The notes under the pieces are model-generated. The model ran no database searches. It saw only the letters and a list, made by a program, of their open reading frames with translations, and was not told the DNA's origin. Both the position numbers and the translations under genes were made by a program. DNA of 64,000 nt, from assembly GCF_001544375.1 (NCBI RefSeq), contig NZ_BCQJ01000001.1, positions 604,275 to 668,274 on the forward strand. Direction: 5' to 3'. This stretch comes from Enterococcus canis NBRC 100695. GTDB taxonomy: Bacteria > Bacillota > Bacilli > Lactobacillales > Enterococcaceae. Positions 28,381 through 36,429 of this stretch are shown piece by piece. Every line of letters starts with the position of its first letter. Position 1 is the stretch's first letter.

Positions 28381-29352
28381 TTAAACCTTCAAGACGAGGG
28401 AACCCCATGTGAGTCCACCGCCGAAGCCTGTTAACACCAAAGTTTGGTTACTACCTAAAGTAATGTTGCCAGCCGCCACTTCATCATGCAGCAGTAAAGG
28501 AATACTGGCAGCCGATGTGTTGCCGTATGTCGCCATTGACATGGGAAACTTCGTCAATGGTTCCTTCAGCTTGCGGGCAATTTTTTCTACGATGCGCTGG
28601 TTGGCTTGATGAAGGAGATAATAATCCACCATCGACGTTTCCAGCTCCGCTAAGTTCAGGACAGCTTGAATATTTTTAGGCACGTCTCGCACGGCGAAAT
28701 CAAAAATATCGCGCCCATTCATTTGCAACGGCTCATTGGCCACTGCTGCTAGGCCATAGGGATTGCCCCCACTAGCTCCGCCGCTTTTTAACGACAGTCC
28801 CCGCTTTCCATCAGCTGCTAATTTCTCAGCTAAAATATGCGCAGTGTCATCAGCTTCTAGTAGCACACCGCCGGCTCCATCACCGAAAAGGACAGCTGTT
28901 CCCCGGTCTTGCCAGTCAAGAATCTTGGAAAGAACTTCTCCGCCAATTACCAGACCTTTGCGGCTGCCGGAACGAATCAGCTTTTCAGCCATCGCCAGGG
29001 CATAGACAAAGCCAGAACAAGCTGCGTTCAAGTCGAAGGCAAAGGCATTATCGGCCGCAATTGCCCCTTGTACTTGGCAGGCAACCGATGGCGTTTGAAA
29101 ATCCGGCGTCATAGTGGCCACCAGAATAAAGTCTAATTCTGCAGGAGTTGTCTGACTTTGCGCCAACAACTGTCTAGCAACTTGTGTACATAAATCGGAG
29201 GTGTTCTCCGTCACGGCGAGATGCCGATTAGAAATTCCTGTGCGGGAGTTGATCCATTCATCATTAGTATCCATAATCTCGGCTAACTGATGATTGCTGA
29301 CCTGCTTTTCCGGCACATATTTGGCAATCGCTGTGATTTTTCCATATTGCAT
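28381..29352 (-). CDS. fabH: Beta-ketoacyl-ACP synthase III
   Basis: A 323-residue initiating condensing enzyme that joins acetyl-CoA to malonyl-ACP. The triad is C112 (NAACSGF), the His in LLHQANQRI and the Asn in YGNTSAAS. The start is the ATG at 29352, with AGAGGTG six bases upstream; an in-frame GTG at 29361 lies within that ribosome site. It follows fabT by 12 bases. Confidence 0.96.
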   Translation of the reverse strand: MQYGKITAIAKYVPEKQVSNHQLAEIMDTNDEWINSRTGISNRHLAVTENTSDLCTQVARQLLAQSQTTPAELDFILVATMTPDFQTPSVACQVQGAIAADNAFAFDLNAACSGFVYALAMAEKLIRSGSRKGLVIGGEVLSKILDWQDRGTAVLFGDGAGGVLLEADDTAHILAEKLAADGKRGLSLKSGGASGGNPYGLAAVANEPLQMNGRDIFDFAVRDVPKNIQAVLNLAELETSMVDYYLLHQANQRIVEKIARKLKEPLTKFPMSMATYGNTSAASIPLLLHDEVAAGNITLGSNQTLVLTGFGGGLTWGSLVLKV

Positions 29353-29364
29353 GCTTTGCACCTC

Positions 29365-29805
29365 TTACTTGTAGCCTTGTAAATAGTCATGCAGATTTTT
29401 CAAAGCCTTCAATAGAGCTTGTTCTTCTGCGCTGTCCATGTTCACTAAGACATTTTTCACCATTTCACGATGGAAATGTTGGTGGACCCGATAAAGGAGC
29501 TTGCCTTTTTTGGTAAGACCTAGCTTGACGACTCGGCGATCATCTTCGCTGCGGATTCGTTCAACATAACCCTTTTTAACAAGATTATTGACAGCTACTG
29601 TCAAAGTTCCGACGGTAATGGATAACTCTTTGGCAACTTCGGACATGGTCTTTTTCTTGTACATGCTGATGGCTTCAATGGTGTGCATTTCTTTTATCGA
29701 AAGATCTTTAAACTGACTTTTTTGCAGTTCGGATTCTTCGATGGTCAAAATGTCGTTAAAGACACTGACTAAATAATCGTTGACTGTTTCTAAATTGGGT
29801 TCCAT
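29365..29805 (-). CDS. fabT: MarR-family repressor of fatty-acid synthesis
   Basis: A 146-residue MarR winged-helix protein, first gene of the fab operon, as in streptococci and enterococci where FabT represses the operon when bound to long-chain acyl-ACP. The helix-turn-helix lies around SEVAKELSITVGTLTVAVNNLVKK (split here only for description, residues about 59-82) and the wing contains RSEDDRR. Two FabT-type palindromes lie between its -10 element and start codon, indicating autoregulation. The ATG follows CAGGTGG. Confidence 0.93.
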   Translation of the reverse strand: MEPNLETVNDYLVSVFNDILTIEESELQKSQFKDLSIKEMHTIEAISMYKKKTMSEVAKELSITVGTLTVAVNNLVKKGYVERIRSEDDRRVVKLGLTKKGKLLYRVHQHFHREMVKNVLVNMDSAEEQALLKALKNLHDYLQGYK

Positions 29806-29828
29806 CTTTTGACCACCTGCCGATATAT

Positions 29829-29857
29829 TTTGATTATCAAATCATTTGATGTTCAAA
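29829..29857. promoter_or_regulatory. Two FabT-type operators at the fabT promoter
   Basis: TTTGATTATCAAA (29829-29841) and TTTGATGTTCAAA (29845-29857) match the FabT palindrome pattern TTTGAnnnTCAAA, with centres 16 bases apart. They lie immediately downstream of the -10 hexamer. Confidence 0.85.
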
Positions 29858-29885
29858 CTATATCTCGATTTATTTTAAAATGCAA
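29857..29885 (-). promoter_or_regulatory. fabT operon promoter
   Basis: TTGCAT (29885-29880), a 17-base spacer and TATAGT (29862-29857). The last base pair of the -10 touches the distal FabT operator. Confidence 0.75.
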
Positions 29886-29971
29886 CACTTTTTTTGTGAA
29901 AATGAAAATTTCATGAATAGCTGATTGCATCACGTTCGTTATTAGCCTTGATTTGATGCGGTTTTTAAAAT

Positions 29972-30031
29972 TTTTGTTTGACAAACAAAATCACGGACCT
30001 TATAGTTAAAAAATAGTTTGACACTCAAACT
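29972..30031 (+). promoter_or_regulatory. Promoter of the flavin oxidoreductase gene with two FabT-like palindromes
   Basis: TTGACA (29978-29983), a 17-base spacer and TATAGT (30001-30006). The palindrome TTTTGTTTG-A-CAAACAAAA (29972-29990) covers the -35. A second site, AGTTTGACACTCAAACT (30015-30031), lies at the transcription start and fits the FabT pattern exactly. This mirrors the arrangement at fabT itself. Confidence 0.8.
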
Positions 30032-30061
30032 ATCTAACTCACCTATCAAAGGAGTTTTATT

Positions 30062-31120
30062 ATGACATTTAAACCTTTAGTCATTGATCAATTAGTTGCC
30101 AAGGTTCCTATCATTCAAGGTGGCATGGGAATTGGCGTCAGCTTGGCAAATCTTGCCGGGGCAGTTGGCCGTGAAGGCGGGATTGGTATCTTATCTACTG
30201 CACAAATCGGTTACCAAGAGCCGGATTTTGAAAAATCACCGCTACGGGCAAATATGGCGGCCATCAAAAAACAATTTGACCGGGCCAAAGAGCTGGCGCA
30301 AGGTGGTTTGATTGGCTTCAATATCATGGCCGCTAGTTTCCAATATGACCGCTATGTCAAACGCTGTGTGGAAGTGGGCGCGGATGTGATTATTTCCGGT
30401 GCAGGCTTACCCATTAACTTGCCGGAATTAGTTGCCGGTAGCAAAACGAAAATTGCTCCGATCGTTTCTTCTAATAAAGCCGCGAAAGTCTTATTAGGTA
30501 CTTGGAAAAAGCGCTTTGACCGTACTGCCGACTTTGTCGTGGTAGAAGGACCTAAAGCTGGCGGCCACTTAGGCTTTAAGGCTGATGAGTTGAAGGTCAG
30601 TATCGACCGAATGGATGATGAACTAAAAGCCATTATTGCAACCGTCAATAAATTTGGTGCAGAATTTGGCCAAGAGATCCCTGTGATCTTTGCGGGGGGC
30701 GTCTACAACAAAGAAGATATCCAACATTATTTAGATCTTGGCTGCGGCGGTGTCCAAATGGCGACGCGTTTTGTAGTCACGGAAGAATGCGACGCGCCGG
30801 AAAGCTTTAAAGAAGCCTACCTCAATGCCCAAGAAGCAGATATTACCATCATTAAGAGTCCCGTGGGCATGCCGGGACGCGCTATCAAAAACGACTTTAC
30901 CCAACGGATTCAAGAAGAGCGGATTCCAATTGAAAAATGTCGGAATTGTTTGCAGCTAAAACACTGTGACCGTAAGACGATTCCTTATTGTATTTCAGAG
31001 ACTTTATTGAACGCCGTTACGAAAGACCCAAATCATGCCTTGGTTTTCGCCGGTGCCAATGCGTATCGTCTTCAAGAAAAGACCACTGTTCAAAAATTGT
31101 TCCAAGAATTGACCTGTTAG
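30062..31120 (+). CDS. FabK-related FMN oxidoreductase (nitronate monooxygenase family)
   Basis: A 352-residue FMN TIM-barrel protein of the nitronate monooxygenase/FabK family, divergent from fabT. The phosphate-binding and catalytic segments IPVIFAGGVYNKEDI and VEGPKAGGHLGF are present. Compared with FabK it has a longer C-terminal part with CRNCLQLKHCDRKTIPYC, a four-Cys stretch that could bind metal. FabT-like sites in its promoter tie it to lipid metabolism. It could be a second enoyl reductase, a nitroalkane oxidase or a lipid-linked redox enzyme; sequence alone does not decide. The ATG follows AAAGGAG. Confidence 0.85.
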   Translation: MTFKPLVIDQLVAKVPIIQGGMGIGVSLANLAGAVGREGGIGILSTAQIGYQEPDFEKSPLRANMAAIKKQFDRAKELAQGGLIGFNIMAASFQYDRYVKRCVEVGADVIISGAGLPINLPELVAGSKTKIAPIVSSNKAAKVLLGTWKKRFDRTADFVVVEGPKAGGHLGFKADELKVSIDRMDDELKAIIATVNKFGAEFGQEIPVIFAGGVYNKEDIQHYLDLGCGGVQMATRFVVTEECDAPESFKEAYLNAQEADITIIKSPVGMPGRAIKNDFTQRIQEERIPIEKCRNCLQLKHCDRKTIPYCISETLLNAVTKDPNHALVFAGANAYRLQEKTTVQKLFQELTC

Positions 31121-31126
31121 CCAATC

Positions 31127-31163
31127 CAAGCACTGTCCCTAGGGAGACGGTGCTTGTTTTTTT
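31127..31163 (+). terminator. Terminator of the flavin oxidoreductase gene
   Basis: Stem CAAGCACTGTCCCT with AGGGAGACGGTGCTTG (31127-31140 with 31141-31156, small internal bulge) followed by seven T residues. Confidence 0.85.
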
Positions 31164-31198
31164 CGGCATTTCCGACTATACTTCCCTTGGTGAAAAAA

Positions 31199-32140
31199 AT
31201 GAATTTAAAAGAAAAAGCACATCAACTGCCGGCCCGTCCCGGTGTCTATTTTATGCGAGATAAAGCTGGCGAAATCCTTTATGTCGGTAAAGCCAAACGC
31301 TTAAATAAGCGCGTTATCAGTTATTTTCTGCCCTCCACCCCGCAATCCCGCAAAAACCAGCGAATGATTTTTCACATCCATGATTTTACTTATCAGGTAG
31401 TGGATACGGAATTAGAGGCCTTGCTGCTAGAACAGCAAATGATTGCGAAACTCCATCCACCTTATAATCGGATGATGAACTATGCGGAGCGCTATCACTA
31501 TATCCAATTTTTAGAAGAATTGCAGATTACCGCGGCACCTGACCAGCATTCCTTTGGACCTTTTGCCATGTATAAGCAAATTCCCGAATGGATTCGCATC
31601 ATGAATGATCTTTATGATTTACCAGACAAGCGTTGGCAAATGCCTGTGGCGCGAGCACTTCATGAAAAACGCAGGGCACTGTTACCACCGCTCTCAGCTG
31701 ATAGTCGCGAAACTGAAATTCGCCAAGTCTTAACTGGTAGCGATGCTGCGATACAGCGCATCACCTTCCAACAGGAACAGGCCATCCAGCAGCAAGCCTT
31801 TGAATGGGCGCAAGCACTGGAGGAAGATAAAAAGCTCCTACGCCGGTTCCGCAAGCAATCCCATGCTATTCAAGAAATTTTACAACCGAAGCCTCGTTAT
31901 CTGTACGATAAGATGGATAAAGAGCGGCGAAAAGTTTTTCTGGTGTATCAAGGTAAAATTGTTGCCGGTAAGGTTCTTCATAAAAATCAAGATTTTGCAG
32001 TGGCTATCTTTGCCGAGACCGCCCTGCCACCGGTAGAAACCTTTATTCCTTTGTCTGAGCTGGACAATCGTCTGATTATTGCCCGTTATCTGGAGCAAGC
32101 CGAATTAACCAAAAATACCTCCTACCATCAATTAACTTGA
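31199..32140 (+). CDS. UvrC-like GIY-YIG nuclease domain protein
   Basis: A 313-residue protein that starts like UvrC: KEKAHQLPARPGVYFMRD, then the GIY-YIG core GEILYVGKAKRLNKRV (about 21-36) and the ELEALLLEQQMIAKLHPPYN segment with the catalytic Glu. A UVR-like helical stretch follows (about 200-225). It ends there plus a short tail resembling the UvrC linker, so the C-terminal RNase-H-like nuclease and helix-hairpin-helix domains of UvrC (about 600 residues) are missing. The ATG at 31199 is preceded by TTGGTG; an alternative GTG is at 31190. It may be a stand-alone repair nuclease; role unproven. Confidence 0.8.
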   Translation: MNLKEKAHQLPARPGVYFMRDKAGEILYVGKAKRLNKRVISYFLPSTPQSRKNQRMIFHIHDFTYQVVDTELEALLLEQQMIAKLHPPYNRMMNYAERYHYIQFLEELQITAAPDQHSFGPFAMYKQIPEWIRIMNDLYDLPDKRWQMPVARALHEKRRALLPPLSADSRETEIRQVLTGSDAAIQRITFQQEQAIQQQAFEWAQALEEDKKLLRRFRKQSHAIQEILQPKPRYLYDKMDKERRKVFLVYQGKIVAGKVLHKNQDFAVAIFAETALPPVETFIPLSELDNRLIIARYLEQAELTKNTSYHQLT

Positions 32141-32155
32141 TGCTAGGAGGTATTT
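32113..32155. terminator. Bidirectional terminator after the GIY-YIG gene
   Basis: AAATACCTCCTA (32113-32124) pairs with TAGGAGGTATTT (32144-32155), with an inner CATCAA/TTGATG stem. The left arm lies inside the last codons of the + strand gene; the element lies between that gene and the convergent gene ending at 32158. Confidence 0.82.
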
Positions 32156-32157
32156 AT

Positions 32158-32499
32158 TTACAAGAAATCACATACGCGTCTGGAAATCAGGTCCATGACT
32201 CGCACTTTGCGCGATTCCGCTAAATGCGGAAAAATCTGTTGATACATGTTCAAGGAATCTGGGGTATCCAGCCAATATAGCAGTGATAGCGCAAAATCAG
32301 CAATGGAGAAACCCTCCAACCATTTCAAACGGGGAAAAATATCTGACGTAACAGCTAACTGACCTAATTTTTCCAAAAGGAGCGGATGGCTAAGTTTTTC
32401 GTGATAAATATAGCCCATAGTTTTGATTTGTTCTAAAGGAAACGCATCTTCGTTCAGTTTACGCAACAAGACATCAATCGGTGGATCTACGACTCGCAT
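32158..32499 (-). CDS. Conserved hypothetical protein, 113 aa
   Basis: A 113-residue, soluble, mostly helical protein that I do not recognise. It begins RVVDPPIDVLLRKLNED and has a hydrophobic central stretch (FSIADFALSLLYWLD) too short and mixed for a membrane helix. The start is the ATG at 32499, seven bases after GGAGGG; a GTG at 32505 lies next to the ribosome site. It is convergent with the GIY-YIG gene and 138 bases after ykuJ, whose terminator intervenes. Confidence 0.75.
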   Translation of the reverse strand: MRVVDPPIDVLLRKLNEDAFPLEQIKTMGYIYHEKLSHPLLLEKLGQLAVTSDIFPRLKWLEGFSIADFALSLLYWLDTPDSLNMYQQIFPHLAESRKVRVMDLISRRVCDFL

Positions 32500-32583
32500 C
32501 AGCACTCCCTCCTTTTTAGGTATTATACCATAAAACGCTTACATTTCACTTAATAAGTCTGGAAAAGATGCTTTTTCTTTCAC

Positions 32584-32633
32584 AAAGTCGAAAAAAGAGA
32601 AGAAACGCATCCATTGTTTGCGCTTCTTCTCTT
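32584..32633 (-). terminator. Terminator of the ykuJ-like gene
   Basis: AAGAGAAGAAACGC (32595-32608) pairs with GCGCTTCTTCTCTT (32620-32633), with one mismatch, followed on the - strand by TTTTTTCG. Confidence 0.82.
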
Positions 32634-32637
32634 GGTT

Positions 32638-32871
32638 TTATTGTTGAATCAAATCGTAAATCTCCATTGCGACTAAGTCGATATTGTCAAATTGATAGCT
32701 TTGATGTGTTGCAGTCTCAGTCAATTCAAACGTATCAGTCGTTTTGTCATAAGTAACGATACACATTTCTTCGCCTTCGCGTTCGAAACGGCGTACTTGG
32801 ACTTCGTTATCAGTCGCTTCAGCCATCGCTTCTAAACGACGGATGATCGCCACCAGTTGTGAGTGTTTCAT
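32638..32871 (-). CDS. ykuJ: YkuJ-like protein, DUF1797
   Basis: A 77-residue protein of the DUF1797 (YkuJ) family, a small alpha/beta fold conserved in Firmicutes with no established role. The family features are the N-terminal helix HSQLVAIIRRLEAMA, the central RRFEREGEEMC strand region and the C-terminal DNIDLVAMEIYDLIQ helix. It is a single gene with its own terminator. Confidence 0.88.
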   Translation of the reverse strand: MKHSQLVAIIRRLEAMAEATDNEVQVRRFEREGEEMCIVTYDKTTDTFELTETATHQSYQFDNIDLVAMEIYDLIQQ

Positions 32872-32982
32872 GGCTTCTCTTGCCCCCTTCTCTCTACTTC
32901 TGCTTTATTGTATCAAAACAAGGTGACTGTTGCATTCAAAAACCGTGAAATTTTTAGTTTTTTTTCTACTTTTTAGGGTTAT

Positions 32983-33876
32983 TTAATTTTCAGCGGACTT
33001 TGGTACCTGTCCTGCTGGCCACCAAAGCTTGATCAAAGCTTGGGTGCCATCGTTTTCATAGCCCTTTTCAGCCAATTGATGATACAAGTTGTAGGCTAGC
33101 TCCGTTCCAGGCAATTGCAGCGACATTTTTTGCGCTTCCGCTAAAGCGATCCCTAAATCCTTGATAAAATGCTTCACGAAGAAACCTGGTGAATAATCTT
33201 CCGCTAAAATACGCGGACCATAACTGGTCATAGAAAAGTTAGCCGCAGCACCGCCGCCTAAGGTTGTCATAGTTTGTTCCAGGTCCAGACCAGCCTTTGC
33301 CGCGTAAACCAGCATTTCCGTCAAGCCGGTCATGGTGCCCGCAATCATGATTTGATTTGCCATCTTGGTATGTTGGCCTTTGCCAGCACCGCCATGGAGA
33401 CTAGTTTGTTTACTAAAGTGTGCTAAAATTGGTTGCACCGCTTGATAGGCAACGGCGTCGCCCCCTAGCATAATCGTTAAAGTCCCATTTTTAGCGCCAA
33501 TATCACCACCCGAAACTGGTGCGTCCAAGGCGCTGGCTTCTTGTAGAGCGGCCTTTTCGGCAATTTTAGCGGCTAAAGTCGGTGTACTCGTGGTCAAATC
33601 GACTAAAATCTTACCTGCAAGTGGTGCTTGAAAGATGCCCGTTTCACCAAAATAGACCGCTTCAACATCTGCGGGAAAGCCCACCATGGTAAAGATGACC
33701 TCCGCTTGTCTGGCAACTTCGGTGGGGGTATCACACCAAATCGCTCCCTGCGCAACTAAGTCCGCTGTTTTTTCTTTCGTTCGATTGTAAACAAAAAGTT
33801 CATAGCCCGCCTTCAACAAATGCCCACAGATGGCCTTTCCCATCACACCGGTGCCAATAAATCCAATTTTTTCCAA
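32983..33876 (-). CDS. NAD(P)-dependent beta-hydroxyacid dehydrogenase
   Basis: A 297-residue oxidoreductase of the 3-hydroxyisobutyrate/tartronate-semialdehyde reductase family. The Rossmann motif GFIGTGVMG is at residues 5-13, the substrate signature DAPVSGGDIGAKNGTL is clear, and the catalytic Lys is in GKGQHTKMANQ. The start is a TTG at 33876, the codon placed eight bases after AAAGGAGG; the ATG-like longer reading to 33936 runs through the preceding terminator. Substrate is not predictable; no pathway genes adjoin. Confidence 0.88.
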   Translation of the reverse strand: MEKIGFIGTGVMGKAICGHLLKAGYELFVYNRTKEKTADLVAQGAIWCDTPTEVARQAEVIFTMVGFPADVEAVYFGETGIFQAPLAGKILVDLTTSTPTLAAKIAEKAALQEASALDAPVSGGDIGAKNGTLTIMLGGDAVAYQAVQPILAHFSKQTSLHGGAGKGQHTKMANQIMIAGTMTGLTEMLVYAAKAGLDLEQTMTTLGGGAAANFSMTSYGPRILAEDYSPGFFVKHFIKDLGIALAEAQKMSLQLPGTELAYNLYHQLAEKGYENDGTQALIKLWWPAGQVPKSAEN

Positions 33877-33919
33877 ATTTGCTTCCTCCTTTGCCGACCT
33901 GCGGCTTGTTTCTATTAGT

Positions 33920-33963
33920 AAAATAAAAACCCACAAAACCAGTATACCTGATTTTGTGGGTTT
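33920..33963 (-). terminator. Terminator of the bgsA-bgsB operon
   Basis: AAACCCACAAAA (33927-33938) pairs with TTTTGTGGGTTT (33952-33963); on the - strand it continues into TTTTATTTTACT. It separates bgsB from the dehydrogenase gene. Confidence 0.82.
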
Positions 33964-33978
33964 GACTTGAAAAATTGC

Positions 33979-35202
33979 TTATTTTCTAAGGGCAGCGAAC
34001 TTCACACGAATCTTTTCCATGTTGATTTTGGCTTCTTTTTCCAAAGCTCGTTCGCTGTAATACTCCTCGATATCTTCATAAAAATCCATCATAGACTCAC
34101 CAAAATGAGTTGAAGAAATATCATAAAGCTTGGTCTGTAAAATTTGATCATCTGCTGGCACGTTGTCTTTAACATACTCAATCAAAGCTCCTGCAAAATC
34201 ATCATCTGTTTCAAAAGTAATTCCTAAAGAAGGATGGTCGAATAATCGATCCAAATAGGCATTGCCCTCTACTACACATTTTGTACCGGCGGCCATCGCC
34301 TCAGTATAGGTCAAACCTTGCGTTTCAGAAGTAGAAGCACTGACGAAGTAATCGGCCGCTTTGTAATAAATCGCGACTTCATCATTTGGTACTTCACCTG
34401 TGAATTGGACAAATTCCTGAATACCTAACTCTTCCGTCAATTCTTGCAATTTTTCCAAATAAGGCCCTTTACCTACAACAACTAAACGTGCTTGCGGCAA
34501 TGCCTCCAAAACCTTAGGAAAGCCTTTAATAATCGTTTGGATATTTTTTTCGTAGGAGATGCGGCTCAAAGAAAGAATTAGTAATTGATCGTCCTCAATT
34601 GCTAGTTTATCCCGCATATCTTGAATCATCGCCTTTGTGATATCCGGCCGTTTGAATTTCTCGATATCGATCCCCGTTGGAATTACGCGCATAGGAACCT
34701 TAACACCATAATCTCGCAACACGTCAATTACTCGTTCACTGGGACAAACAGCCCCTGTTGTATGATTGACGAATAAGCGGGAAAAGGCTTTGACGTGCGA
34801 CCGTTTTAGGACCTTGCCCTTGGCAATATAATGCAGATAATCTTCATACATTGTATGGTACGTATGAATCACGGGAATATCTAACTTTTTAGCCACCATT
34901 TTGCCTAAAATGCCCGCACCAAACTCCGTATGAGTATGAATCAAATCTAATTCTAGCTCTTTGGCAATCAAGTACGCATACAACATACCCCGAACAACAA
35001 TCCGTCGATCCTTAAAGGAAACGAAAGGGACGCTAGGCATACGAATGATGTCTTCTTCAAAATTTTCGGCATTGGGATCAGTCGTGGTAAAGATATAGAC
35101 TTCATGTCCCTTCTTTTCCAGTTCTTCTTTCAATGTTTTAATGGATGTCGCGACCCCGCTGACCTGGGGGAAGTAAGTATCTGTAAAAAAACCAATTTTC
35201 AC
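33979..35202 (-). CDS. bgsB: 1,2-diacylglycerol 3-glucosyltransferase (GT4)
   Basis: A 407-residue GT-B glycosyltransferase resembling the monoglucosyl-diacylglycerol synthases (alMGS type): N-terminal GFFTDTYFPQVSGVATSI, HTHTEFGAG, and the GT4 donor-site segment with ETQGLTYTEAMAAG. It would transfer glucose from UDP-glucose to diacylglycerol at the membrane, the first step to the glycolipid anchor of lipoteichoic acid. Encoded 24 bases after bgsA. The symbol is assigned by resemblance to the E. faecalis bgsA-bgsB pair. Confidence 0.88.
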   Translation of the reverse strand: MKIGFFTDTYFPQVSGVATSIKTLKEELEKKGHEVYIFTTTDPNAENFEEDIIRMPSVPFVSFKDRRIVVRGMLYAYLIAKELELDLIHTHTEFGAGILGKMVAKKLDIPVIHTYHTMYEDYLHYIAKGKVLKRSHVKAFSRLFVNHTTGAVCPSERVIDVLRDYGVKVPMRVIPTGIDIEKFKRPDITKAMIQDMRDKLAIEDDQLLILSLSRISYEKNIQTIIKGFPKVLEALPQARLVVVGKGPYLEKLQELTEELGIQEFVQFTGEVPNDEVAIYYKAADYFVSASTSETQGLTYTEAMAAGTKCVVEGNAYLDRLFDHPSLGITFETDDDFAGALIEYVKDNVPADDQILQTKLYDISSTHFGESMMDFYEDIEEYYSERALEKEAKINMEKIRVKFAALRK

Positions 35203-35226
35203 CTTTTTATCCTCCTTGATGCAACG

Positions 35227-36255
35227 TTAGCTTTCAGTAACGAGCGGTGCTTCTGCCAGTACTTTTTCATACACATCTTGTAACGCATGACCAACTTTCG
35301 TAATACTACGCTGGCAGGCGGTGTCATAGCCCGCTGTGCCTGTATTTGGTAATTGCTGATTTAAAATGCCCTCAATGGCTTCCATAAATTCAATGTTATT
35401 GGTGCCCATATAACAGTTAACGCCAGCTTCCAACCAACCTTCATAGACCGGAATATCACGGACTAAAATTTGTTGATGAGAGGCCAAGGCTTCTAAAATG
35501 ACGATGCCTTCAGTCTCCTCATAGGAAGGGAAGAAAAATAAGTCTGCTGCGGAAAAGGCGCCTTCTAGCACTTCACCTTTAATGTAACCAGGAAATTCCA
35601 CGTTAGCCGGATGATCCTCTTTCACTAAATCGCGGACTTCCTTAGGGATAGAGTACATTGGCGTATGACCAAACCAGATAAACCGGATTTCCGGGTATGC
35701 TTTGGCAATTTCAACAAAATCAAAAATCCCTTTTCGTTCAAAGTAGAGCCCTACGCAAATAATTACTTTTTCGCCAGGACGCACTTGAAAATGTTCCCTA
35801 AAAGCTGCTTCCTTTTCAGCGTTTGGTTTGAATTTCTCCAAATCAATCCCATTTGAAATTGCACTGATAGGAACAGTCAGACCGTAACCTTCTAGTAGCT
35901 TTTTAGAGTATTCAGTTGGCGTGATCAAATGATCTGCCTTACTATAAAGACTCACAAGATATTTTTTGACTAATGGTGAGATCGTATTGGACCCCACAAA
36001 GGAATTTCTGAAATCCTCTTCTGTGGAATGAGCATGATAGATGACCTTTTTCCCCATTTTGCGTGCTTTTTTCACCATGGCATGACTATTGATTCCATAC
36101 GTATTGATATGGAGAATATCATAATCTGTTGCTTCTGGGTCAGTGGTATACTCGATGCCCATCTCCGTCAAAGCCCGCTTCTGATGATCCAAAGCTCTGC
36201 CTACGCCAGATTTTGCCAAGATTTTTTCACCCTCAAAATATAGTAAAACTTTCAT
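35227..36255 (-). CDS. bgsA: Diglucosyl-diacylglycerol synthase (GT4)
   Basis: A 342-residue GT4 glycosyltransferase expected to add the second glucose to monoglucosyl-diacylglycerol. N-terminal region VLLYFEGEKILAKSGVGRAL, HAHSTEEDFRNSF and the EETEGIVILEALA donor-site motif are visible. The start is the ATG at 36255 behind AAAGGAG; the longer reading to 36309 runs into the promoter region. In E. faecalis the equivalent pair affects biofilm formation and lipoteichoic acid length. Assignment of which gene performs which step relies on homology only. Confidence 0.87.
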   Translation of the reverse strand: MKVLLYFEGEKILAKSGVGRALDHQKRALTEMGIEYTTDPEATDYDILHINTYGINSHAMVKKARKMGKKVIYHAHSTEEDFRNSFVGSNTISPLVKKYLVSLYSKADHLITPTEYSKKLLEGYGLTVPISAISNGIDLEKFKPNAEKEAAFREHFQVRPGEKVIICVGLYFERKGIFDFVEIAKAYPEIRFIWFGHTPMYSIPKEVRDLVKEDHPANVEFPGYIKGEVLEGAFSAADLFFFPSYEETEGIVILEALASHQQILVRDIPVYEGWLEAGVNCYMGTNNIEFMEAIEGILNQQLPNTGTAGYDTACQRSITKVGHALQDVYEKVLAEAPLVTES

Positions 36256-36277
36256 CAAACCGCTCCTTTCTTCCAGA

Positions 36278-36339
36278 ATTATAGCATAGGAAAGTTGATT
36301 TCCCCTCAAACTTTAGTCTGAACTTCTAGTCTAATTATA
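36278..36339 (-). promoter_or_regulatory. Candidate tandem promoters of bgsA
   Basis: Two TATAAT hexamers, each preceded by ATGC, lie at 36283-36278 and 36339-36334 on the - strand. Neither has a strong -35. Between them is a direct repeat of AGACTA about ten bases apart, which could bind a regulator. Confidence 0.4.
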
Positions 36340-36429
36340 GCATAAACGTTTCGTATCGCATGGAAAATACACTATGTGACAATATCGTTAGCCGTTGTCA
36401 ACCGTACGTCATGTTATGGAATTCTTTCC

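Noticed and set aside
33877-33936. Longer start for the beta-hydroxyacid dehydrogenase
   Set aside because: The extension runs through the bgsB terminator and lacks a ribosome site, while the TTG at 33876 follows AAAGGAGG and begins directly at the Rossmann fold.
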